Under the pieces are notes generated by a model. It made no database searches. It saw nothing but the letters and a program-made list of their open reading frames with translations, and was not told where the DNA came from. A stretch of 64,000 nucleotides of DNA from Chitinophaga sp. S165 (lineage in GTDB: Bacteria > Bacteroidota > Bacteroidia > Chitinophagales > Chitinophagaceae): the NCBI RefSeq assembly GCF_003182155.1, contig NZ_QGTG01000006.1, forward strand, positions 186,001-250,000. Reading direction: 5' to 3'. This document shows, piece after piece, positions 42,707-49,729 of the stretch; within the stretch, counting starts at the first letter, position 1; every line of letters begins with the position of its first letter. A program made the translations under genes and the position numbers.

Positions 42707-44686
42707 ATGAAAAACATTTATAAGGCATTCATAAAAAAGACCACGTTGTACTCGCTGCTGATAGCCGCGGCAACGGGTGTTACTTCCGGGGTACGTGCCC
42801 AGGAAACGCCTAAAGAAGAAGATTTTTATAAGATCCTGAAGGTATCTTCTCCGGAAGGTACGCTGCTGGAAGTGGGTGGTTTGACAGTATTGCCGAATGG
42901 TAATCTGGGCGTATCTACCCGTCGTGGCGATGTATATATCGTCGAGAATCCAACCAGCCGCAAACCTTACTTCCGTAAGTTCGCTTCCGGTCTGCATGAA
43001 ATACTGGGCCTCGTTTGGAAAGACGGAGCGTTCTATTGCGCACAGCGTGGTGAACTGACCAAGCTGATAGACACTAACCAGGACGGTAAGGCTGATGTAT
43101 ACGAAACGGTATACGCATGGCCTTTGTCCGGTCACTATCATGAGTATAGCTTCGGTCCTAAACTCGCACCTGATGGCTCTTTCTTCGTATCCGGCAACGT
43201 AGCTTTCGGTAACCAGGAATGGTGGCGCGGTGAAAGCCGTGTACCTTACAGAGGCTGGATGATGCACATTTCCGCAGACGGACAGATGGAACCATATGCG
43301 ACCGGTTTCCGCTCTCCTTGTGGTCTGGGTATGATCAACGGTGAATTGTTCTATACTGATAACCAGGGTGACTGGTTCGGTTCAGGCGGTGTATGGCAGG
43401 TGAAAAAAGGTGATTTCATCGGACACCCTGCTGGTTTACGCTGGACCAATCTGCCTAACTCCCCTGTAAAGCTGACACAGGAAAAATTCTTCTCCCTCGT
43501 GGATGAAGGCCGTCCTAAGGATGCGAACGGCAACTACACCAAGCCTGAGAACAGCACCACTGCTCCATTCGTTACACTGATGGACGTGAAAAAGAAGATC
43601 CCTGAACTGCGTCTGCCAGCTGTAGTGCTGCCGCACGGTATCCAGGGTATCTCTAACTCCGAGATCGTTCAGATCCCTGAAGGTTCCTTCGGTCCTTTCG
43701 CCGGCCAGCTGCTGGTAGGTGACCAGGGGCAGAGTAAGATCATGCGTGTGGTAATGGAAAAAGTGAAAGGTGAGTACCAGGGCGTATCCTTCGACTTCCG
43801 TAGCGGCTTCCAGTCTGGTGTGCTGCGTATGGCATGGGCGAAAGACGGTTCAACCCTGTTCGTAGGTGAAACCAACCGTGGTTGGGGTTCTGCCGGTGAA
43901 GCCAACGAAGGCTTACAGCGCCTGACATGGAACGAAAAGATGCCTTTCGAAATGAAGACGATCACATCTAAACCTGATGGTTTCGAAATCGAATTTACCC
44001 TGCCGGTAAATAAGAAATCTGCAGAAGATCTGGCTTCTTACGCTGTTGAAAGCTTCACTTACAAATACCACTCTGTATATGGAAGCCCGATGGTGAACAT
44101 CGCAAAGTGCCCTGTTAAAGGAGTAAAAGTATCTGAAGACGGATTAAAAGTAAGACTGATCGTAGATAGCCTGCGCCTGGATTATGTACACAACATCACC
44201 CTGGAAGGCGTACGTGAAAAAGACAACTCTTATTCACTGATCCACCCGACCGGTTATTATACACTGCACAATCTGCCGGAAGGCGATAAGCTGCCTTTAA
44301 GCCAGGCTAGTACTTTCAATTCCGCTAAAGTTGCTGCTGCTACCGCTGCTGCTGGTAAGACTACGGCTGCAACCAAAGGTGCCGCTGCAAAAGATGCTGC
44401 AACTACAGCTAAAACAGCTGCTGCAAAAGTGCCTACTTACGATGAAGTAAAACCACTGCTGGCAAAATATACCTGTCTGGCTTGCCACAACGCAACCAAA
44501 CGTCAGGTAGGACCAGCTTATGTGGATGTTGCTAAACGTAAATATTCTGCAGAGCAGATCCTGAAACTGCTTGCTAATCCAAAGCCACAGAACTGGCCTG
44601 ATTACGCAACAGAAATGCCGCCAATGCCGCAGGTACCACGTACCGATGCATTGAAAATTGCAAACTGGATCAACTCATTGAAATAA
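42707..44686 (+). CDS. Beta-propeller dehydrogenase-like protein fused to cytochrome c
   Basis: A 659-residue exported protein. Signal peptide ending near VRAQE (residue 32). Residues about 45-400 form a six-bladed propeller of the sorbosone/PQQ-dependent dehydrogenase type (LTVLPNGNLGVSTRRGDVYIVEN, AKDGSTLFVGETNRGWG); 410-525 is a beta domain; 540-580 is a low-complexity Ala/Lys/Thr linker; 585-659 is a class I cytochrome c domain with CLACH, the GPAYVDVA segment and the Met ligand in MPPMPQV. Suggested role: periplasmic oxidation of a sugar with electrons passed to the fused haem. It is co-transcribed with the DUF1080 gene. Confidence 0.84.
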   Translation: MKNIYKAFIKKTTLYSLLIAAATGVTSGVRAQETPKEEDFYKILKVSSPEGTLLEVGGLTVLPNGNLGVSTRRGDVYIVENPTSRKPYFRKFASGLHEILGLVWKDGAFYCAQRGELTKLIDTNQDGKADVYETVYAWPLSGHYHEYSFGPKLAPDGSFFVSGNVAFGNQEWWRGESRVPYRGWMMHISADGQMEPYATGFRSPCGLGMINGELFYTDNQGDWFGSGGVWQVKKGDFIGHPAGLRWTNLPNSPVKLTQEKFFSLVDEGRPKDANGNYTKPENSTTAPFVTLMDVKKKIPELRLPAVVLPHGIQGISNSEIVQIPEGSFGPFAGQLLVGDQGQSKIMRVVMEKVKGEYQGVSFDFRSGFQSGVLRMAWAKDGSTLFVGETNRGWGSAGEANEGLQRLTWNEKMPFEMKTITSKPDGFEIEFTLPVNKKSAEDLASYAVESFTYKYHSVYGSPMVNIAKCPVKGVKVSEDGLKVRLIVDSLRLDYVHNITLEGVREKDNSYSLIHPTGYYTLHNLPEGDKLPLSQASTFNSAKVAAATAAAGKTTAATKGAAAKDAATTAKTAAAKVPTYDEVKPLLAKYTCLACHNATKRQVGPAYVDVAKRKYSAEQILKLLANPKPQNWPDYATEMPPMPQVPRTDALKIANWINSLK

Positions 44687-44694
44687 TAATAAGC

Positions 44695-44727
44695 ACCGGC
44701 CGGATCACCTCCGGCCGGTTGTTTTTT
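44695..44727 (+). terminator. Terminator of the DUF1080/cytochrome operon
   Basis: ACCGGCCGGA (44695-44704) and TCCGGCCGGT (44710-44719) form a perfect 10-bp stem, followed by TGTTTTTTT. Confidence 0.85.
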
Positions 44728-44835
44728 TGCCCCTCCCTATATTCATAGGGATAAATAACAGCGATTAGTTAAAATAACATTGTTTTTTACTGGCAATGGG
44801 GTAGATCGGAGAGTGCTTTAAGCGGAGACGCGTCA

Positions 44836-44874
44836 TGTATGCGTCGTATATACGCCCTGTATGCGTCGTGTATA
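44836..44874. repeat. 22-bp-period direct repeat
   Basis: TGTATGCGTCGTATATA at 44836 recurs as TGTATGCGTCGTGTATA at 44858, period 22 bp. It lies in the gene-free stretch 44728-44943, which otherwise shows nothing recognisable. Confidence 0.4.
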
Positions 44875-44943
44875 AAGCATATATAAGCAATCAGAAACTA
44901 CACGATTTGTATTAATTGATTGATATTCACTACTAAATATTAT

Positions 44944-44981
44944 AAAGAAGGCCCCCGGAAACTGCTCCGGGGGCCTTCTTT
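44944..44981. terminator. Bidirectional terminator near dcd
   Basis: AAGAAGGCCCCCGGA (44945-44959) pairs perfectly with TCCGGGGGCCTTCTT (44966-44980); flanking A and T residues extend the stem. It terminates dcd on the minus strand. Confidence 0.8.
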
Positions 44982-45014
44982 ACAATGATGTATTAATAGT
45001 ATTTTCTCTTTCTA

Positions 45015-45551
45015 TCAGAATTGGTTCTTCCACATCATGCTTTCTACCGGCTTGATAGTACGGCCATTGTATTTAGCATTGCCCTTCTTGTTATAGAAGG
45101 TTTCCACTTCTCCTTCCACCACAAAATAGATCAGCTGTCCGATTGGCATACCGGCATATACACGTACGGGTTGTGCGCATGATATCTCCAGTGTCCAGGT
45201 ATTACAGAAACCCACATCACCTTTACCGGCAGTCGCGTGAATATCGATACCCAGGCGGCCGGTGCTGGATTTACCTTCCAGGAAAGGCACGTGTGCATGT
45301 GTTTCGGTGTATTCGAGGGTTACGCCCAGATAAAGTGTACCGGGTTGCAGTACATATCCTTCTTCCGGGATCTCGAAATGTTCAATTTCGTTGTGTGCGC
45401 GGGCGTCCAGTATCCTGTCCTTGTAAGTGGCCAGGTATTTACCCAGGTGAACGTCGTAAGAGTTGGTGCCGAGGTACTTCCGGTCATAAGGCGCAATAAC
45501 GATAGTGCCTTTCTCAATTTCCTCCAATATCCTTTTGTCTGACAGGATCAT
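45015..45551 (-). CDS. dcd: dCTP deaminase
   Basis: Dcd deaminates dCTP to dUTP, the main source of dUMP for thymidylate synthesis in many bacteria. The 178-residue trimeric enzyme has the conserved MILSDKRILEEI start, GTNSYDVHLG, the active-site signature GKSSTGRLGI (with the catalytic Glu just before, FLEGKSS) and GMPIGQLIYF. Length is slightly below the E. coli enzyme but fits the Bacteroidota group. It is monocistronic and its downstream end is marked by a strong bidirectional terminator. Confidence 0.95.
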   Translation of the reverse strand: MILSDKRILEEIEKGTIVIAPYDRKYLGTNSYDVHLGKYLATYKDRILDARAHNEIEHFEIPEEGYVLQPGTLYLGVTLEYTETHAHVPFLEGKSSTGRLGIDIHATAGKGDVGFCNTWTLEISCAQPVRVYAGMPIGQLIYFVVEGEVETFYNKKGNAKYNGRTIKPVESMMWKNQF

Positions 45552-45650
45552 AGATCGGGTGTAATTAGTTAGTAGTAAATAGTTGTGTTAGTCTTAGCTT
45601 CCGTGTTTAATGCATTCTGCATTCAGCTTTTTGCATTAATTTGGCAAGAT

Positions 45651-46334
45651 ATGCCATTAATACGTACCATACAAATCAATCCCGGCTCCCGGTTGGGAGT
45701 TTGGAAAATTGAAGAGGAAGAGGCGTTTTTCCGGGAGAAGGTCAATATTTCCCCCGCGATACACCATCCGCACAAGCGTTTGCAGCACTTTGCGGGGAGA
45801 TATCTGCTCCAGGAACTGTACCCGGGTTTCCCGATTGAGAAGATCCAGGTGATGCAGAGCCGTAAGCCTTACCTGGACAGTCATAGCCTTCATTTTTCCA
45901 TCTCGCATTGCGGCGATAATGTTGCTGCAATTGTGAGCAGCGATAGCGCGGTAGGTATTGATATAGAAGAGATAAAGCCTAAAATAGAAGCAGTATCGCA
46001 TAAATTCCTGTCGCCTGAAGAGCAGGCTTTTATCGACCCGGTACAGGAACTGCCCCATAAGACAATCTGCTGGAGCGCCAAAGAGGCCGTTTTTAAGTGG
46101 TATGGGCTGGGAGGCGTTGATTTTAAAGAAAATATGCAACTTGCACCCTTTATATTCCAACAGAGAGGTTTCCTTACCTGCAATTTTAACAAAGCAGATA
46201 AAATTGCACGGTTATATTTGCAATACCTGATGGAAGACGGGTTATGCTTAACCTGGACGAGCGGGTCCGAAGATCTTTCTCCCACAAAGGCGGAAAACGC
46301 GGAAGCGGCACGTTCAGGGCACTCAGGACACTAG
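45651..46334 (+). CDS. 4'-phosphopantetheinyl transferase (Sfp type)
   Basis: Transfers phosphopantetheine from CoA to a Ser of carrier proteins. From ATG 45651 (MPLIRTIQIN) the protein has 227 residues with SISHCGDNVAAIVS, VGID104IE106EI and W-S-A-K-E145-AVFKWYG, the three PPTase motifs with Mg ligands Asp104, Glu106 and Glu145. The two-domain size matches Sfp-like rather than AcpS-like enzymes, so it may serve either fatty-acid ACP or polyketide/non-ribosomal-peptide carriers. The frame could begin at 45585, but that adds an unlike hydrophobic leader. The shikimate kinase gene follows after 27 nt, in an operon. Confidence 0.9.
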   Translation: MPLIRTIQINPGSRLGVWKIEEEEAFFREKVNISPAIHHPHKRLQHFAGRYLLQELYPGFPIEKIQVMQSRKPYLDSHSLHFSISHCGDNVAAIVSSDSAVGIDIEEIKPKIEAVSHKFLSPEEQAFIDPVQELPHKTICWSAKEAVFKWYGLGGVDFKENMQLAPFIFQQRGFLTCNFNKADKIARLYLQYLMEDGLCLTWTSGSEDLSPTKAENAEAARSGHSGH

Positions 46335-46361
46335 AACATTAATGTTTTAAAAACAGTCAAT

Positions 46362-46871
46362 TTGAAAATCTTTCTACTCGGCTTTATGGGCGCCGGCAAG
46401 ACTTACTGGGGCAAACAACTGGCGGAACATCTGTCATTACCGTTCTATGACCTGGATGATGTGATCGTGGAATCGGAAGCAATGTCCATCAGTGATATAT
46501 TCGCCACAAAAGGAGAAGACTACTTCCGTCAGCAGGAAAACTATTGGCTGAAAGAGCTTTCCCGTAATGAGACCTTCCTGGTCTCCTGTGGTGGTGGTGC
46601 CCCCTGTTTCCAGGACAACATGGACATCATGAACAACAATGGTATCACTGTATGGCTCAATCCAAGCTTGTCTCTGATCGTAGAGCGCCTGAAACGCAAG
46701 AAGTCCAAACGCCCCCTGATCCAGGACCTGGCCGACGATGAACTGCTCGACTTCGTAGAAAAGAAGCTGGCAGAACGTGTACCTTTCTACGAACAGGCAC
46801 AGATCACCATCGCAGAATCTGAGACCATCAGTCTCGATTCCTTTACACAAAGACTGGGCATAAAAGCATAG
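46362..46871 (+). CDS. aroK: Shikimate kinase
   Basis: Shikimate kinase phosphorylates shikimate at O3 in the aromatic amino-acid pathway. The 169-residue P-loop kinase has GFMGAGKT (7-14), the DLDD segment YDLDDVI with the Mg/shikimate Asp, GEDYFRQQE with the shikimate-binding Arg, SCGGGAP, and the lid/Walker-like RPL in KSKRPLIQD. The start is TTG at 46362: the next in-frame ATG is inside the P-loop and no upstream start exists in frame, so the unusual start is forced. It sits 27 nt after the PPTase gene. Confidence 0.93.
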   Translation: MKIFLLGFMGAGKTYWGKQLAEHLSLPFYDLDDVIVESEAMSISDIFATKGEDYFRQQENYWLKELSRNETFLVSCGGGAPCFQDNMDIMNNNGITVWLNPSLSLIVERLKRKKSKRPLIQDLADDELLDFVEKKLAERVPFYEQAQITIAESETISLDSFTQRLGIKA

Positions 46872-46873
46872 CA

Positions 46874-46957
46874 ATGTTTCGCAAACGAAGCTTTAGAAAC
46901 AAAGCTTTACAAACAAAGCTTCATAATCAAAGCTTCCCGAACAGCGCTTTGCGAACA
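46874..46957. repeat. 14-bp tandem repeat, six units
   Basis: Starting 3 nt after the aroK stop, six 14-bp units run without gaps. The HindIII-like AAGCTT recurs at 46888, 46902, 46916 and 46930, exactly 14 bp apart; units end mostly in AACA. Flanking units (46874 and 46944) are more diverged. The period is not a multiple of three, so it is not coding. Confidence 0.75.
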
Positions 46958-47075
46958 ATATGCTCCGCAAAATACGTCCCCGTCAGAAGCCGCACATTTG
47001 CAGAGGCATATGTAGCACCACGACGACTATGAGGGCGGCAACGAGCCATGAAACTAATCAAACGTCAATATACCA

Positions 47076-47471
47076 ATGCATAAAGGATTTCTCATCATCG
47101 CAGCAATACTGGGCGCACTGGCCGTAACACTCGGCGCATTCGGCGCTCATAAGCTGAAGGAACTTGTACCACCGGAGACAGTAGGAACATTTCAGACAGG
47201 CGTAACGTATCAGTTTTACCATACATTCGCCTTGCTGGCGGTAGGCATTTTATTTGCACAGTTACCTCCTGCAGCTGGCAATCTCCTGGAATGGGCAGGA
47301 CGCTGTTTCTTTATAGGTGTAATACTTTTCTCGGGCTCTCTGTACGTTCTGACAATGATAAAAGCAACAGAGACAGTAGGATTAAGTAAGATAGGCATTG
47401 TAACACCGATAGGCGGCTTATTCTTCATCGCCGGTTGGGTTTGCCTGCTGCTGGCACTGTTGAAGAAATAG
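47076..47471 (+). CDS. DUF423 family membrane protein
   Basis: A 131-residue membrane protein with four hydrophobic segments. It begins MHKGFLIIAAILGALAVTLGAFGAHKL, the exact DUF423 opening with the GAFGAH motif, and continues VTYQFYHTFALLAVG and SLYVLTMI; ends in GLFFIAGWVCLLLALLKK. The family (YgdD/YwdK) is widespread and has no established biochemical role. It is transcribed singly; a hairpin at 47603-47634 lies 130 nt downstream. Confidence 0.92.
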   Translation: MHKGFLIIAAILGALAVTLGAFGAHKLKELVPPETVGTFQTGVTYQFYHTFALLAVGILFAQLPPAAGNLLEWAGRCFFIGVILFSGSLYVLTMIKATETVGLSKIGIVTPIGGLFFIAGWVCLLLALLKK

Positions 47472-47602
47472 GATTTTAAATATATCTGCGGATGAATTGA
47501 CACTTTGCAGATCCTCCGACACCAGGTCACAACCCAAAACAGTAATAGCATTATTAATACTAATGCTTACACTTATAAAAATAAGAATTACGATCAGACT
47601 AT

Positions 47603-47640
47603 CCAGGGGCTGGGCCTACAGGCTTAGCCCCTGGTATTTT
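47603..47640 (+). terminator. Hairpin downstream of the DUF423 gene
   Basis: CCAGGGGCT (47603-47611) pairs with AGCCCCTGG (47626-47634), followed by TATTTT. Confidence 0.5.
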
Positions 47641-47738
47641 GAATAGTAGCGCGCCTCTGCAGTAGTATTACATAAAACAGAGTGCTGCATCAGTTGAAAA
47701 ACAATACGTCGATGCTGTAATAGGACAGTATCCTGCTG

Positions 47739-47894
47739 CTGCAAGATGGCAATTACGTAACGAGATGCCAGTCAGAGAATGGTATGTTCGTACTGTAAGT
47801 TGGAAGTATGTTATGTAATTGGATGTCAGTTAGAGAATAGTATGCTCTCGCTGCAGGATGGCAATTACTTAATTGTATGCCAGTGGGAAAGCGG
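47739..47894. repeat. Degenerate tandem repeat of about 54-58 bp, three copies
   Basis: Three segments begin CTG[C/T]A[A/G]G at 47739, 47793 and 47851. Shared parts include GATGGCAATTAC (copies 1 and 3), [C/T]CAGT[C/T]AGAGAAT (copies 1 and 2) and AGTATG. The short frame 47779-47976 through it gives no known protein. The surrounding gap 47472-48207 holds no gene. Confidence 0.5.
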
Positions 47895-48023
47895 ATATCG
47901 TAAAAATGTGCCTTATCTGGTTGAGAAACGTTTGATGTGGTTCAATCATCAAACCAACGCTGAAACGTTTGACTAAGCTACATCGACATCCAGCCAAGCA
48001 GATACAGCACAGTTTACGATATC

Positions 48024-48168
48024 CGCGATCGAACGGCAAGTAATACCAAATGCGCGATCGAACGGCAAGTAATACCAAAATGCGCGACGAACGGCAAGTA
48101 ATACCAAATGCGCGACCGAACGGCAAGTAATATCCAATCCGCGATCGAACGGCAAGTAACAACAAACA
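48024..48168. repeat. 29-bp tandem repeat, five copies
   Basis: Units begin at 48024, 48053, 48083, 48111 and 48140 (28-30 bp spacing). The core is CGCGATCGAACGGCAAGTAA followed by TACCAAATG; single-base differences include a lost T in unit 3 and ATC in place of ACC in unit 4. The array ends 40 nt before the start codon of the next gene and so lies in its presumed promoter/leader zone. Confidence 0.8.
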
Positions 48169-48207
48169 ACCGCAAGCAAAACATAATAAAACAAGAAAAG
48201 TAATAAC

Positions 48208-49602
48208 ATGTTCAAATACCTGATTATCATTTGCCTCAGTCTCGCAGGAACAGTGACAGCACAAGATATCAACGGCAACTGGTACGGCGTCTTCACCAAT
48301 CCGCAAGGCCAGAAACAACGCCTGCAATTACAATTGCAGCGCCAGGGCAATCAGCTTAAAGGACAATTAAAAAGCCCCGATATCGCTAAAGACGGTATTG
48401 AACTCGACAAGGTCTCGCTTAAAAATAACACCCTGGAATTTACAATAGACAGTATCAGTTTCAAATATACCGGCTACTGGAACAGTATCCGCAACCGTTA
48501 TGAAGGATACTTCGTACAGATCGGTAACCGTACCACATTGAACTTCTCACGTGAAGAGATCAAAGACCTGCCCGTAACCCGGCCACAGGACCCGTCCGGG
48601 CATCCTGCATACGAAGTGGAAGAGGTGAAGTTCGTCAACCCGGTAGATAAGGTCCTGCTGACCGGAACATTCACTAAACCCGGTCAGAAAGGCCCATATC
48701 CCGTGATCGTACTGATATCAGGTCAACGCCAGCAGAACCGCGACAATGAACAGTTTGACCACCGCTCATTCGCAGTCCTCACAGACTATCTCGTAAAACA
48801 CGGTATCGCTACACTGAGGTTCGACGACCGCGGAGTGGGAGAGAGCACCGGCAACTACGACTCCTCCGGGATCTTCAACTTCGCCGAAGACGTCAAAGCA
48901 GCAGTAAGCTGGCTGCGTAAACGAAATGATGCCGATACGGCCGCAATCGGACTACTGGGGTACAGTGAAGGAGGAACAGTAGCACAGATCGTAGCAGCCG
49001 GTGATCAGAAGATCGCTTTTATGATCAATATGGCCTCCCCCGGATTGGACGGCAGAGAATATTATAACAGGAAACTGGCGCAGGTAGCAAAAGCATTCGG
49101 CGAAAAGGAAAATTACATCGAAGCCTATGTAGCCAGCTACCAGCGTTATCTGAATGCACTATACCTCACCGCCGATCCCGGCGACAGGCAACGTAAAGCC
49201 TATGCAGAACTGTCTGCGCTCTATAATCACTTCGGCGACAGTACAAACACGAGCGGCAGGCAGAACTTCATAGAATCAACCTACGCGGCGGACAATACCG
49301 CAGAAGCATTGTCGTTGCTGCAATACGACCCTGCAACTTACCTTGCTAAAATAAAATGCCCGGTACTGGCCATCAACGGCGATCAGGATGTCATTACAGA
49401 TGCTACCAGCAACCTGAAAGGAATAGAAAGCGGCCTTGTAAAAGGTGGAAATGAACTGGTTACGATCAGGACCTTCCCCGGACTGAATCACCTGTTTCAA
49501 CGCTGTGAAGCATGTACGTTAGAAGAATATGGCACGTTAGACGAGACAATAAACCCCGCAGTATTGGAGTTTATCACAAGATGGGTACAGTTGTTGTATT
49601 AA
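48208..49602 (+). CDS. Secreted alpha/beta hydrolase with N-terminal lipocalin-like domain
   Basis: A 464-residue exported protein (signal MFKYLIIICLSLAGTVTAQ). Residues about 20-110 form a small beta domain (INGNWYGVFTNPQGQKQRL), found in front of many secreted esterases of Bacteroidota. The hydrolase (about 135-460) has VIVLISGQRQQNRD, the FDDRGVGES strand, LLGYSEGG (nucleophile Ser), INGDQDVI (acid) and FPGLNHLFQ (His). Related enzymes act as acetyl-xylan or other esterases, but the substrate is not determinable. The start codon is ATG 48208, after the 29-bp repeat array. Confidence 0.84.
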   Translation: MFKYLIIICLSLAGTVTAQDINGNWYGVFTNPQGQKQRLQLQLQRQGNQLKGQLKSPDIAKDGIELDKVSLKNNTLEFTIDSISFKYTGYWNSIRNRYEGYFVQIGNRTTLNFSREEIKDLPVTRPQDPSGHPAYEVEEVKFVNPVDKVLLTGTFTKPGQKGPYPVIVLISGQRQQNRDNEQFDHRSFAVLTDYLVKHGIATLRFDDRGVGESTGNYDSSGIFNFAEDVKAAVSWLRKRNDADTAAIGLLGYSEGGTVAQIVAAGDQKIAFMINMASPGLDGREYYNRKLAQVAKAFGEKENYIEAYVASYQRYLNALYLTADPGDRQRKAYAELSALYNHFGDSTNTSGRQNFIESTYAADNTAEALSLLQYDPATYLAKIKCPVLAINGDQDVITDATSNLKGIESGLVKGGNELVTIRTFPGLNHLFQRCEACTLEEYGTLDETINPAVLEFITRWVQLLY

Positions 49603-49707
49603 AGGGTGGACCCGTAAATGGGAGTTGGTAATGAGGTACAGGGAATGCTGTTCTTAGTTACTGATTCTTAATTGAAAATAAATTCTTAATATATCGAACA
49701 GCGACCG

Positions 49708-49715
49708 TAATTTTG
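49708..49715 (+). promoter_or_regulatory. -7 element of ftsK
   Basis: TAATTTTG, 14 nt before the ftsK ATG at 49730; no good -33 element. The implied leader is very short. Confidence 0.4.
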
Positions 49716-49729
49716 GAGCGCTATAATGT

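Noticed and set aside
47779-47976. 65-codon frame over the degenerate repeat
   Set aside because: It lies within repeats of changing register, shows no similarity to a known protein and has no start signal.
48024-48168. Possible CRISPR array
   Set aside because: The units are contiguous 29-bp tandem repeats; there are no unique spacers between them and no cas genes.
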